Positions 1 to 9,178 of a stretch of DNA of 64,000 bases are shown in pieces. The notes beneath the pieces are model-generated. The model searched no databases, was not told where the DNA came from, and was given only the letters and a program-made list of their open reading frames with translations. Made by a program: the position numbers and the translations under genes. Source of the DNA: Bacillota bacterium (GTDB taxonomy: Bacteria; Bacillota; Clostridia; Acetivibrionales; DSM-2933). Every line of letters starts with the position of its first letter. Position 1 is the first letter of the stretch. The stretch spans positions 62,001-126,000 of the forward strand of contig JAEYYB010000027.1 in assembly GCA_023430975.1 (NCBI GenBank). Reading direction: 5' to 3'.

Positions 1-880
1 CACCATGCCCTTTAACCTCAACGCCCTCATAAAGCTGCTGGGCAACCATCATTGTCTTCTTGGTTGTAAAACCCAGTTTTCTTGCTGCTTCCTGCTGCAT
101 TGTACTGGTTATAAAAGGAGGAGCAGGTGTCCGCTTCTTTTCACTTTTCTTTACCTTTGTTACAACATATTTTTTTCCATCAATTGCCTTTATTATTTCA
201 TTGACCTTGGCTTCATCGCCTAATTCAATTTTTCCTTCGCTATTTCCATGAAACTTTGCATTAAACGGTGTCTTCCCTTTAACCTGACTGAGTTTTGCAT
301 CAATAGTCCAGTATTCTTCCGGAACAAAGTTCTCTATTTCTTCTTCCCTGTCACTTATAAGCCTTGTGGCAACAGACTGAACCCTGCCTGCACTTAAGCC
401 TTTTTTGACCTTTTTCCATAGCAGAGGACTGATTTTATAACCGACTATTCTGTCTAAAACTCTTCTTGCCTGTTGTGCATCAACCAGATTTAAATCAATT
501 TTTCTTGGTGCCTTTATCGCATTTTTAACAGCATTTTTTGTAATTTCATTAAATGTTATCCTGCACCTATCATCTTCATTTATATTTAATATGTTAGCTA
601 AATGCCATGATATTGCCTCACCCTCACGGTCAGGGTCAGTCGCAAGGTATATTTTTTCAGCATTTTTAGCCTCTTTCTTTAACTTTGCTATCAGGTCACC
701 TTTACCCCTAATAGTTATATATTTGGGTTCGAAATTGTTATCGATATCAACCCCCATTTGGCTCTTGGGCAAATCCCTTACATGACCCATGGAAGCTGTT
801 ATCTTATACCCTTTTCCCAAAAACTTTCCTATAGTTTTAGCTTTTGCAGGCGACTCAACAATTACCAAATTACCAGCCAT
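1..880 (-). CDS. topA: DNA topoisomerase I, N-terminal part (cut by window edge)
   Basis: Type IA topoisomerase that relaxes negatively supercoiled DNA. About 293 N-terminal residues are visible. They begin MAGNLVIVESPAKAKTIGK, the standard TopA opening, and the TOPRIM metal-binding motif ATDPDREGEAISWH lies near residue 80-95. A DAQQARRVLDRIVGYKISP block and SAGRVQSVA follow, both typical of TopA. The catalytic tyrosine region lies just beyond the left edge. Two ATG codons are adjacent (883 and 880); 880 is chosen because the GGAGG ribosome site is then 6 nt away instead of 3. The start is only 22 bp from the dprA stop, so dprA and topA form one minus-strand operon, a common Firmicutes arrangement. 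Identification is very secure. Confidence 0.97.
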   Translation of the reverse strand, partial: MAGNLVIVESPAKAKTIGKFLGKGYKITASMGHVRDLPKSQMGVDIDNNFEPKYITIRGKGDLIAKLKKEAKNAEKIYLATDPDREGEAISWHLANILNINEDDRCRITFNEITKNAVKNAIKAPRKIDLNLVDAQQARRVLDRIVGYKISPLLWKKVKKGLSAGRVQSVATRLISDREEEIENFVPEEYWTIDAKLSQVKGKTPFNAKFHGNSEGKIELGDEAKVNEIIKAIDGKKYVVTKVKKSEKKRTPAPPFITSTMQQEAARKLGFTTKKTMMVAQQLYEGVEVKGHG

Positions 881-902
881 CATAATCCTCCGTAATCTGC
901 TT

Positions 903-2012
903 TTAATCTTTAATCCTAAAAATCTTACCGGGTATTTGCTCAACTACCCCTTTTAATTCAAGCATTACAAGCAAAGAACCTACAACTTTTATATTAAATC
1001 CACTCTTTTTGGTAAGCTCATCTATGTGTAATGGCTCAAGCTTTAGACACTCAACAAGTTTTCTTTCTTCACTGTTTAGCCCTTTGAACAAGGTTTCATC
1101 ATACGCCTTATAACTATGTTTAGTATCAACACTATCAGTTATACCATAATTAATCAATTCCTCCAATATATCTTCGACGCTTGTTACAATTTTTGCTCCA
1201 TCCTTAATCAATTTATTAGTGCCTTTACTATTCATGCTGCTAACATTTCCAGGTACTGCAAATACTTCTCTTCCTTGCTCTAACGCAAACTCGGCAGTGA
1301 TTAAAGATCCGCTTCTTTCTCCTGCTTCTATAACCACCACACCAATCGACATTCCGCTTATAATTCTATTCCTGGCTGGAAAGTTGGAAGGAACCGGCGG
1401 TGTACCTGGGGGATACTCAGATATAACTGCACCTTTTTGGGTTACTTCTGAAATAAGTCCTCTGTTCTCTGGAGGATATGCTATATCAGTACCACAACCT
1501 AAAACTCCTATTGTTCTTCCTGTTTCTTTTGCTCCCTTATGTGCATTAGTGTCTATGCCCCTCGCCATGCCGCTAACCACTGTCAATCCAACTCCTGCTA
1601 ATGCATATGATAGGGATTCAGCCATTTTTATTCCATAATATGTTGCTCTTCTTGCACCAACTACTGCAATACATTTTTCATTTTTTAGTATATTCCCTCT
1701 TACATATAAAATTATAGGAGGATCATATATATTTTTTAAATAATAGGGATAATTTTCATCCCTAATAGTAATTATATCTATTTTTTGATCTTTTGCTACT
1801 TTTAAATTCTTATAAGCATCTTCTCTGAACTTTCCATCCATTAGGGATTTTATAGCCTGGCGATTCAAAAAATTTGCTTTATTTAATTCTGCCTCCGAAG
1901 CATTCCATATATTCTTTGGATGCTCAAAAAACTCTAGAAGCTTACCGCTCCTAACAGGACCAAAACCTGGTATTGAATTTAACCAAACCCAATATATCAA
2001 TTGTTCTTCCAT
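903..2012 (-). CDS. dprA: DNA-processing protein DprA/Smf
   Basis: DprA binds incoming single-stranded DNA during natural transformation and loads RecA onto it. The protein is 369 aa. A helical N-terminal SAM-like region is followed by the Rossmann-fold core with the motif SGMARGIDTNAHKGA and VLGCGTDIAYPPENR. A short winged-helix-like C-terminal domain (about residues 305-369, PLHIDELTKKSGF) ends the chain. The open frame extends 20 codons further upstream, but the ATG at 2012 has a GAGG ribosome site and begins MEEQLIYWVWL as in relatives, so it is preferred. It is immediately upstream of topA. With comM-like yifB and a prepilin peptidase nearby it suggests a competence-related neighbourhood, although dprA is also widespread in species not known to be competent. 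Confidence 0.96.
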   Translation of the reverse strand: MEEQLIYWVWLNSIPGFGPVRSGKLLEFFEHPKNIWNASEAELNKANFLNRQAIKSLMDGKFREDAYKNLKVAKDQKIDIITIRDENYPYYLKNIYDPPIILYVRGNILKNEKCIAVVGARRATYYGIKMAESLSYALAGVGLTVVSGMARGIDTNAHKGAKETGRTIGVLGCGTDIAYPPENRGLISEVTQKGAVISEYPPGTPPVPSNFPARNRIISGMSIGVVVIEAGERSGSLITAEFALEQGREVFAVPGNVSSMNSKGTNKLIKDGAKIVTSVEDILEELINYGITDSVDTKHSYKAYDETLFKGLNSEERKLVECLKLEPLHIDELTKKSGFNIKVVGSLLVMLELKGVVEQIPGKIFRIKD

Positions 2013-2190
2013 ACTTTTACCTCGTATTATGAAGTATGCAATCACTAGGCTATTATACCATACAAAACACAAATAACAATAACTTTGTATATATAAAAGA
2101 TTATTAGCAAGTTACACATATATATCGTAAAAATATGGATAAAGATTAATGTTATTTCAAAAATTGAGAAAATTTTTATATTGTAGTTAT

Positions 2191-2916
2191 TTAATCCAAA
2201 GAGGAAGTTATTTTACTCTTATAATATTGTGCTAATTCAGGAAATTCATCAAGTGCTCTTTTTCCTGCATCACTTAAACCATAAACACTTTTTTCTTGTT
2301 TATAGAACCAACCGTAATAGTTTTTATTTAAAATACTCCAAGTTTTACTGGAGTCTGTTCCGTATTGTGTAATTTTTTTAGCCGACATTGGACCGAACAT
2401 ATTTAGACAGCAAGCTATATGAAGTGAGTTTTCCCTATAAGCAGTAACAAGCTTTCTTCCTCTGCTGCCGCCAACGTTAAGCTCCATAGTCCTTCCTTTA
2501 AGCTCTTCTACAAGTTTCATTTTTTTATTTTTGCTTTTTTGTCTGCTGGCTTGAAAGTCGAAGGGCTTTGGAGAAATGGGTATCTCAATTAGATTTTTGC
2601 CACCTAGAGAAACAAGAATCAATCCTAACTCAAGCCTTTTTAAGAGATGACAAATATCCTTCCATTTCGCTGTTCCTATAAGCCTTTTTGGCTTTGGAAC
2701 AGCAATATAAACAAAATCCCCTATCTTCTGTCTTTTCGCTGCTTGAGCAAGCAACTCAACGCTTAGATTCCTTTTCAGTTCAATTATAGTCAGTTGGTTT
2801 TCCTTTGTAGCACAAATATCGCAGAAGTTAACCTCACTCCTTACTTCATAACCTTCCTGAACCAAAAAATCATGTATGGGTTTATATAAATCCTCTTCTA
2901 AAAAATCTTTTCCCAT
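2191..2916 (-). CDS. DUF2161 family PD-(D/E)XK nuclease-like protein
   Basis: A 241-aa soluble protein resembling the DUF2161 family, which is described as PD-(D/E)XK phosphodiesterase-like. The visible catalytic signature is CDICATKENQLTIIELKRNL at about residues 28-47: an Asp followed some residues later by the E-x-K of the nuclease core. The remainder contains a basic stretch (about residues 123-135) and a C-terminal part with a winged-helix look (SAKKITQYGTDSSKTWSILN). The biological substrate is unknown and no target should be assumed. The start has AGAGG 9 nt upstream. It stands alone; the downstream gap of about 180 bp to dprA has no clear terminator, and a family A palindrome lies upstream. 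Confidence 0.8.
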   Translation of the reverse strand: MGKDFLEEDLYKPIHDFLVQEGYEVRSEVNFCDICATKENQLTIIELKRNLSVELLAQAAKRQKIGDFVYIAVPKPKRLIGTAKWKDICHLLKRLELGLILVSLGGKNLIEIPISPKPFDFQASRQKSKNKKMKLVEELKGRTMELNVGGSRGRKLVTAYRENSLHIACCLNMFGPMSAKKITQYGTDSSKTWSILNKNYYGWFYKQEKSVYGLSDAGKRALDEFPELAQYYKSKITSSLD

Positions 2917-2993
2917 GAAAAAAGGCCTCTACATTCTATGATTTTGTTACAACAGAAATTATAGAATAAATGGCCCAGATTTTCAACTAAATT

Positions 2994-3127
2994 AAAAGTG
3001 ATAAATCTATTACATTTGTCTTAAGCAAATCTATTAAAATCAGTTAATCTTGCTATTTGTCTATCACAAAATAACGTTAAAACGTTCGTTATTTGCTCCG
3101 CCAAATGTAAGATTATTAACACTTTTA
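2994..3127 (-). repeat. Family A palindromic element, copy A1 (with internal insertion)
   Basis: Arms AAAAGTGATAAATCTATTAC on the left and GTAAGATTATTAACACTTTT on the right, with the family's central block (CGTTCGTTATTTGCTC) in inverted orientation. Compared with the other copies about 35-40 bp are inserted after the left arm. It lies downstream of the receiver-kinase gene, between it and the DUF2161 gene. Confidence 0.85.
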
Positions 3128-3157
3128 ATATATATAAAATTACACAGGATTAAGAGG

Positions 3158-4348
3158 TTATGAATGTGGAATGGAAATTGTGAAGGTGGTTCCTTTCCCC
3201 TCATCAGATACTACCTCAATATCACCCATAAAATCATTTTTTATTGTTTGGTATGAGCTGTAAACACCTATCCCAGTGCCAGCCTTTCCCTTTGTGGTAA
3301 CTAATTCCTTAAAAAGTTTTTCCATTATATCCTTTGGAATTCCGCCTGCAAAATCAGTAATTATAAACCGTATTTTACCATTTTGTTTGTCTATTGTAAA
3401 ATCGATAGTGCCGCCATCTTCATATGCTTCTGCAGAATTTATTATTAGGTTGCTTATGACTTGAATTAAGCTTATAAGCTTACCTTTAATCACTGTATTA
3501 TTATCTATTTTATATTTGGAATTCATCGTGCACCTACAAATTTTTAATTGATCATTGAGGATTACATTAAGCCGATTTAGCAAATCACCAATAGTAAAAG
3601 AGTTATATTGTGATATTGACCTTGAAACGGTTTGATCCTTAATTGCTACTGCAAGGTCTTTAAGATAACCAACATATTGGTATATATTATCCACCTGAAC
3701 TTCCATATCCTTTGCAATATCACGGTGATCATCATCCGTTACCGATGAATCCCCAATAGAAACAGAATATTCATTAATAAGATCTTTCAAACTTTGTATT
3801 GAAGTACCAATGCACACAAGAGGAGTTTTCATATTATGGGTAATGCTGCCCAAAATTCTTCCCAAAAAATACAGTCTTTCATTATCAATAAGTGCTTCAT
3901 GGATTTGTTTTAGCTTCATATTGAGAGATTCTTTCTCTTCTAGCAAGCCATGAACTTGTTTTTTTTGCAAACAAATCTTTCTGGCAGAAAGAATTTGAAG
4001 CAGCAAATCATTTTCCGGATTTGTTTTTATATGTATTCCATGTATATTATGCTTTATAATTGCATCCATTGAAGGAATATTATCATTAGGCTCGGATAAA
4101 AGTATTACCTCTATTTCAGGACATGCATCCCTAATAGGCTCAATTATTGACAAATTTAAAAGTCCCATACTTTGTAAATTTATAATCAAGATATCCATAT
4201 CTTGTGATCGTAATATTTCCAACATATTCAATTTGTCATTAAATAAGTGCAAATCCATATCAAATGCTTTAAGTCTATCCCTTAACTCCACTGAAAATGC
4301 TGTATCCTCGCTATGGATTAGTACTTTTATCATGCTAGAATTATTCAA
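3158..4348 (-). CDS. Soluble histidine-kinase-like protein with degenerate receiver domain
   Basis: About 396 aa with no membrane segment. Residues 1-120 resemble a response-regulator receiver, but the phospho-acceptor Asp is replaced by Asn (DILIINLQ), while the switch Lys may remain (IHIKTNP). A short coiled coil leads to an H-box ITHNMKTPL, which keeps the His but has Asn instead of the usual acidic residue after it. The ATPase domain has an N-box (NLIINSAEAYEDGG), a G1-type DFAGGIP and a G2-type GTGIGVYSS. The kinase half is clearly paralogous to the upstream gene at 4503-6584; both carry a block of the form EY..SIGD.SVT..DH..IAK. The longest frame starts at a GTG (4357) too close to GAGGA; the TTG at 4348 has GAGGAG at 8 nt and is preferred, with moderate certainty. 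Family A copies lie on both sides. Confidence 0.85.
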   Translation of the reverse strand: MNNSSMIKVLIHSEDTAFSVELRDRLKAFDMDLHLFNDKLNMLEILRSQDMDILIINLQSMGLLNLSIIEPIRDACPEIEVILLSEPNDNIPSMDAIIKHNIHGIHIKTNPENDLLLQILSARKICLQKKQVHGLLEEKESLNMKLKQIHEALIDNERLYFLGRILGSITHNMKTPLVCIGTSIQSLKDLINEYSVSIGDSSVTDDDHRDIAKDMEVQVDNIYQYVGYLKDLAVAIKDQTVSRSISQYNSFTIGDLLNRLNVILNDQLKICRCTMNSKYKIDNNTVIKGKLISLIQVISNLIINSAEAYEDGGTIDFTIDKQNGKIRFIITDFAGGIPKDIMEKLFKELVTTKGKAGTGIGVYSSYQTIKNDFMGDIEVVSDEGKGTTFTISIPHS

Positions 4349-4390
4349 TTCTGTCACTCCTCATATATACAAATTCCTTAGACCTACACA

Positions 4391-4493
4391 TATATGAAAA
4401 GTGAATAATCTTTTACATTTGTCTATCGCAAATCCCGTAAAAGCGTTCGTTATTTGCTCTGACAAATGTAAGATTATTAACACTTTTCATATA
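4391..4493 (-). repeat. Family A palindromic element, copy A2
   Basis: A 103-bp near-perfect palindrome bounded by TATATGAAAAGTG and CACTTTTCATATA. Its central block is identical, in inverted orientation, to copy A5 about 33 kb away. It lies between the two paralogous kinase-like genes, 10 bp from the stop of the upstream one. Confidence 0.92.
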
Positions 4494-4502
4494 GAACCAC
4501 TT

Positions 4503-6584
4503 CTATAAAAACAATTTAATATAAAATGTTGTTCCAATTCCGGTTTCTGTATTAAAATACAGGTCTCCGCCAAACCTGCCTTTTATAGTTGAATACGAAA
4601 GCAAAAGTCCGATACCGGTTGCGTTTTTGCCCCTTGTAGTCACCATCTTTTTAAAGATAGCTGTTTTTATTCCTTCGGATATACCAAGTCCATAGTCCTT
4701 TATAGATATAAGTATACAGCCTTTTAATTGTTCTATTCTTATATCAATGGTATCAGCATTATTCTCTGCGTTTGCATATGCTGCATTTATCAATATATTA
4801 TCAATAACCTGAAGCAGATTTATAATTTCACCAGATATCCTCAATTCAGGATTTGTATCTACTATTATATTAATTTTTTGCATATTCAAAATTTCGAATT
4901 TTCTAATATGGTTTTTTATACTCTCTATCAGATCATTAATGCTAAAGCCATCCATATTCCTAGTTGTAAACTTTGAATACTGGTCGTTAACCTGATCTAA
5001 AACACTGGTCATATAATGTAAATTGCCATCAATCCTATCTATCCACGAGCTCATTTCCTTAGCAATTTCATGATGATCTTCTACAGTAACAGATTTATCT
5101 CCAATTGATTTTATGTATTCATCAATAAGAGAATTCATAGCTACTGTTGAACCTGCGATTGCCATTATATAGGATTTTATGTTATTAGCTATGCTGATTA
5201 GGAGTTGGCCTAATGTGGACATTCTCTCCTGTTCCCTCAATTGTTCACTCATACGTTCCTTCTCTATAAGCATGAGGGCACCTTTTAGTGTGTTGCTTAT
5301 TTGTCCCCTTAAAAGCTCAAAATTAATAACATCATCGTTGTCAACCTCAAAACACACAAAGCCATAATGCTCATTATTAAAAAACAGTGGTTTAACAAGA
5401 TATGTAAACTGTCTGTCACAAGGTATAAATACATCAGGAACAAGCATTTTAGTCTTAAATGGAATATCCTCATGTTGAGTTCTTTCATTATTGTAATAAA
5501 CATACATAAGCTCTGAATAACCAGGTATATCACTTTTAATAGTTATGGGCCCTTCCTGGTATCTTATTATAAAGCAGCTTTTAATGTATAATTTTTTCAA
5601 TGCTGTAGTCAGCAAATCAAAAAGAGTCTCCAGATCGTAAGTTTGCAAGTTTTCATGGACTTTAAAATTTGATATTGCCCTTATATAGTAATCAGAAAAT
5701 GTTGATGACCTGTTTATTACAGCTTCACATCCACAGGATTCCCTAATTACCATGGTAGTTGGAAGCTTTATAACATCAGAGACCTCTATACCATTAATTT
5801 CCTTGAGAAGCAGCTCAATTGCTTTTTCGGATACCATATCCAAAGGCTGCATTACGGTGGTCAACGAAGGGGTTATGATTGCTGAATTATGAGCATTGTC
5901 AAAACCGCAGACTACAAAATTTTCTTTGTAATTTAAGTTCATGCTCTTAAAATATTTTATAGCACCGACCGCCATTTCATCATTGGCACAGACAAGTGCA
6001 TCAATCTTAATATCATTTTTTATTATATATTCTGCTGTCTCCCAACCTGTTTCAGATTGGAAGTTCCCATTAAATAATATTTTCTCATCAACCTCTATTC
6101 CATTTTCTTGCAATACATCCAAATAGGCATTATATCTCTCGTTAGATTCATCATTACTTAATGGACCTTTTAAAAAACCGATCCTTCTAAATTTATGATG
6201 ATTTACCAGATGATCCACAAGGCTTCTCATTCCTTTTTTATTATCTACCAATATACTTGGAATACCCGGAATATTGTCATATATCGAGACCTTCGGTATA
6301 CCCTCAAATGCTTTAATATAGTCCATGAAATAATCATGGGAAACCTTGTTTATCAATGTACCTGTAGCGATGATAAGGCCATCAAGCCTTGAGGCGTCAG
6401 CAAGCTTATATACAATATTATGCTCAACGCCGATATTATCAGTATTAAATAGAATTCTACCTTCAAAGGCTATCAGGTTGACATCCAACTTCTGGGCAGC
6501 CTTTCTAATTGATGTCCAGAAAAGGGTTTGAAAATCTCCATCAATTTCATTCACAAAGAATCCAATATTAAGTCTTCTTTTCAT
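4503..6584 (-). CDS. LacI-type sugar-binding domain fused to a histidine-kinase-like module lacking the phospho-His
   Basis: A 693-aa protein with no signal peptide or membrane span. Residues 1-300 form a LacI/GalR-type periplasmic-binding-protein fold: it opens MKRRLNIGFFVNEIDGDFQT and contains CANDEMAVGAIKYF and CGFDNAHNSAIITPSLTTV, followed by the RESCGCE motif seen after this domain in related regulators. No DNA-binding HTH precedes it. A middle region (about 310-460) looks GAF-like, then a coiled coil and a kinase core. The position matching the H-box His of the downstream paralogue is Asn (IANNIKSYI), whereas the N-box (NILINAAYANAEN) and G-boxes (DYGLGIS, ATGIGLLLSY) are retained. The longest frame starts 37 codons earlier; the ATG at 6584 has AGGAAGGGG at 7 nt. 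It probably senses a cytosolic sugar and signals through its neighbour or another partner, not by binding DNA (inference). Confidence 0.85.
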   Translation of the reverse strand: MKRRLNIGFFVNEIDGDFQTLFWTSIRKAAQKLDVNLIAFEGRILFNTDNIGVEHNIVYKLADASRLDGLIIATGTLINKVSHDYFMDYIKAFEGIPKVSIYDNIPGIPSILVDNKKGMRSLVDHLVNHHKFRRIGFLKGPLSNDESNERYNAYLDVLQENGIEVDEKILFNGNFQSETGWETAEYIIKNDIKIDALVCANDEMAVGAIKYFKSMNLNYKENFVVCGFDNAHNSAIITPSLTTVMQPLDMVSEKAIELLLKEINGIEVSDVIKLPTTMVIRESCGCEAVINRSSTFSDYYIRAISNFKVHENLQTYDLETLFDLLTTALKKLYIKSCFIIRYQEGPITIKSDIPGYSELMYVYYNNERTQHEDIPFKTKMLVPDVFIPCDRQFTYLVKPLFFNNEHYGFVCFEVDNDDVINFELLRGQISNTLKGALMLIEKERMSEQLREQERMSTLGQLLISIANNIKSYIMAIAGSTVAMNSLIDEYIKSIGDKSVTVEDHHEIAKEMSSWIDRIDGNLHYMTSVLDQVNDQYSKFTTRNMDGFSINDLIESIKNHIRKFEILNMQKINIIVDTNPELRISGEIINLLQVIDNILINAAYANAENNADTIDIRIEQLKGCILISIKDYGLGISEGIKTAIFKKMVTTRGKNATGIGLLLSYSTIKGRFGGDLYFNTETGIGTTFYIKLFL

Positions 6585-6621
6585 AAATAGACCCCTTCCT
6601 GTTAAATCATGCCTAGCTAGG

Positions 6622-8157
6622 CTATCTTCCCCAAAATTTTCTGTCAAGACTTCTGTATTGTATAGCTTCAGCCAAATGCTGAACTTTAATATCATGACTT
6701 ATATCCATATCGGCAATTGTACGTGCAACCTTTAGTATTCTGTTATGTGCCCGTGCACTTAGGCCTAATCTCTCAAAGGCATTTTTTAATAGTTCTTTTC
6801 CCTCATAATCCAGCTTGCAAAACTTGTTTATGAGAGTTGGTGTAAGCTGCGAGTTTGAAAATATTTTTAGACTTTTATACCTTTCAAGCTGTATCTTTCT
6901 TGCCCTATTTACACGCTCCCTTATGATATAGGATTTTTCACCCTCTACCGGACTTTCAAGGTCTTGATATTGCACTCCTGCTACTTCTATGTGTAAATCA
7001 ATTCTATCCAAAAGTGGACCAGATATCTTGCCGAGGTATTGTTGTATCTGCCTTGGTGAGCAACTGCATAGCTTGCTGTCATCCAAAAAGTTACCGCATC
7101 GGCATGGATTACCTGCACATATAAGCATTGTTTTAGATGGATATGAAATGCTCCCACTTAATCTGGATATATTTACATACCCATCCTCCAAAGGTTGCCT
7201 CATAACCTCCAAGGCCTCTTTGCTGAATTCCGGAACCTCATCCAGAAACAGAACCCCATAGTGGGCCAGGCTGATTTCGCCAGGCTTAGGAATCTTTCCG
7301 CCTCCAGCCAGGCTATATAACGTAATTGTATGGTGAGGAGATCTGAAAGGCCTCTTTGTCATTAGGGGAGTTTTAGGAGGGAGTGTTCCTGCTATACTGT
7401 GAATTTTAGTAACTTCCAGGGATTCTTCAAATGTCATAGACGGGAGAATTGTTGGAATTCTCTTAGCAATCATAGTTTTTCCCGAACCCGGGCTTCCTAT
7501 AAGAATACAGTTATGGCCGCCTGAAGCAGCTACTTCCAAAGCCCTTTTTACATTCTCCTGACCTTTTACATCTGAAAAATCAAATTCATATTCTACGTTA
7601 TCAGAAAAGAGACTGTCAATATCTATTGTGTACGGCTCGATTATTGCACTTTTATTCAGGTGGTTAATAACATCGATAATACTTCTTACAGGAAGTACAT
7701 TAACTCCTTTTACTACTGCTGCCTCCTGAGCATTATCTATTGATATTATTATATTTTCTATTCCTTCGTCTTTAGCTTGGACCGCCATAGGCAAAACTCC
7801 CATGACAGGCTTGACTTGTCCATCTAGTGACAATTCTCCAATAAACATATATTTGTGTATTTCACTTGTATTTATCTGCCCGGTGGCCGACAAGATTCCT
7901 AACGCAATGCCCAAATCAAAATGGGACCCTTCTTTTCGAACACTTGCAGGAGACAGGTTTACAGTAATCCTCCTTACAGGGAAGTCCATTTCAGAGTTTT
8001 TAATTGCAGCCCTCACCCGTTCCCTGGATTCACGAACAGCCGCATCGCCGAGTCCAACTATATCGAATGCCGGAATGCCATTAGATATATCTGTTTCTAT
8101 CTCAACAATATATCCGTCAATACCAACCAATCCACAACTTTTAATTCTGGAAATCAT
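6622..8157 (-). CDS. yifB: YifB/ComM-type Mg-chelatase-like AAA+ ATPase
   Basis: A 511-aa AAA+ protein of the YifB/ComM family. In Vibrio and Haemophilus, ComM is a branch-migration helicase acting in natural transformation; the role in clostridia is less certain. The N-terminal about 170 residues form the Lon-protease-like ChlI domain (SCGLVGIDGYIVEIETDIS, NLSPASVRKEG). Walker A GSPGSGKTMIAKR is near residue 213, Walker B GVLFLDEVPEF follows, and a C-terminal Mg-chelatase domain contains LSARAHNRILKVARTIAD. A zinc-like cluster CAGNPCRCGNF is present. Start ATG with GGAGG 10 nt upstream. The neighbouring prepilin peptidase and nearby dprA support a DNA-uptake association, by context only. Confidence 0.95.
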   Translation of the reverse strand: MISRIKSCGLVGIDGYIVEIETDISNGIPAFDIVGLGDAAVRESRERVRAAIKNSEMDFPVRRITVNLSPASVRKEGSHFDLGIALGILSATGQINTSEIHKYMFIGELSLDGQVKPVMGVLPMAVQAKDEGIENIIISIDNAQEAAVVKGVNVLPVRSIIDVINHLNKSAIIEPYTIDIDSLFSDNVEYEFDFSDVKGQENVKRALEVAASGGHNCILIGSPGSGKTMIAKRIPTILPSMTFEESLEVTKIHSIAGTLPPKTPLMTKRPFRSPHHTITLYSLAGGGKIPKPGEISLAHYGVLFLDEVPEFSKEALEVMRQPLEDGYVNISRLSGSISYPSKTMLICAGNPCRCGNFLDDSKLCSCSPRQIQQYLGKISGPLLDRIDLHIEVAGVQYQDLESPVEGEKSYIIRERVNRARKIQLERYKSLKIFSNSQLTPTLINKFCKLDYEGKELLKNAFERLGLSARAHNRILKVARTIADMDISHDIKVQHLAEAIQYRSLDRKFWGR

Positions 8158-8336
8158 AATAAATCAGCCTCCTCATTAATTGGGCGGATGGCAAAACTTT
8201 CGTATATCTCATACATTTCAAAAAGTATTGCTTTTCTTACATATGCAACTTTAAAAGGCTCTACTTTTTATTTTTATATAGAGTAATACAAATTTATATA
8301 TTAACTTATAAATTATCGGATTAAATTCAAGAAAAA

Positions 8337-9128
8337 TTAATAGAAATTAAACTGTAAATACCAATTTAATATATCTATACCAAACAGGATAGTTGTAAAA
8401 GTGCCCAGTACTATAGCCGGACCAAAAGGTATCGCTTCCTTCATTTTCTTACCCTTAAATATCATAAAAACTATTGATATTAAAGAACCGATGATTGCAG
8501 ATAGTATAAAAGAAACTATTACCATTCTCCAACCAAGGAAAATTCCAATCGGCACGAACAGCTTTACATCCCCCATACCCATTGCCTCAGTCTTATAAAT
8601 AAAGAAACCAATAATTCCTATGATAAAAAGTACAATTGAAACCAATGCACCTCCGACTAAAGGATTCCACCAAGCTCTATCCATAAAAATCGGAAATTCA
8701 CGAAAGAGATTATAGAAAAATACAATTAGTGCCCCGGCAAGGCCGGCTATAAGCATATCATCTGGAATAATATAATAGTCCAGATCTATAAAAAATACTG
8801 CAATTAAAATTGACATCAATAAAAGAAATGCAAAAAACTGTATGGTAAAATCAAATTTCAAGTATAGAGATATACTGACAACAAGAGTAAACAAAGTAAT
8901 CTGAAGTGGTCTTGCAAAGATTTTATTGGAACACTCTTTGCACTTTCCCTTGTGCATAAAAAGGTTCATAGGTATCAGCATTTCAAGAAATGTAAGCTTT
9001 CTACTGCATGAACTGCAAAAAGGCCAAACCCAACTCACATCTTCTTCACCCTTTGGAACCCTTGAAGCAACAATATTAATTATTAATCCAAGGAACAAAC
9101 TAAAAACAGATAATATTATGATTGGCAT
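8337..9128 (-). CDS. Type IV prepilin peptidase (A24 family)
   Basis: A 264-aa polytopic membrane protein that cleaves and methylates type IV prepilins or pseudopilins. It starts MPIIILSVFSLFLGLIINI, a membrane helix, followed by the two cysteine pairs of the zinc-binding loop (CSSC and CKEC). The two catalytic aspartates of aspartic prepilin peptidases are visible as FFIDLDYYIIPDDML and GMGDVKLFVPIG. About seven hydrophobic segments follow. The longest frame adds 48 codons upstream, but 31 of those residues are translated from family A copy A3 and have no homology meaning. The ATG at 9128 has a GGGAGAG-type ribosome site. No pilin genes are in the window, so the substrates are elsewhere. Confidence 0.94.
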   Translation of the reverse strand: MPIIILSVFSLFLGLIINIVASRVPKGEEDVSWVWPFCSSCSRKLTFLEMLIPMNLFMHKGKCKECSNKIFARPLQITLFTLVVSISLYLKFDFTIQFFAFLLLMSILIAVFFIDLDYYIIPDDMLIAGLAGALIVFFYNLFREFPIFMDRAWWNPLVGGALVSIVLFIIGIIGFFIYKTEAMGMGDVKLFVPIGIFLGWRMVIVSFILSAIIGSLISIVFMIFKGKKMKEAIPFGPAIVLGTFTTILFGIDILNWYLQFNFY

Positions 9129-9178
9129 TAATGTGCTCTCTCCCTGTTTGTTAATTGGTAGTGCTGTCCATACCATTA

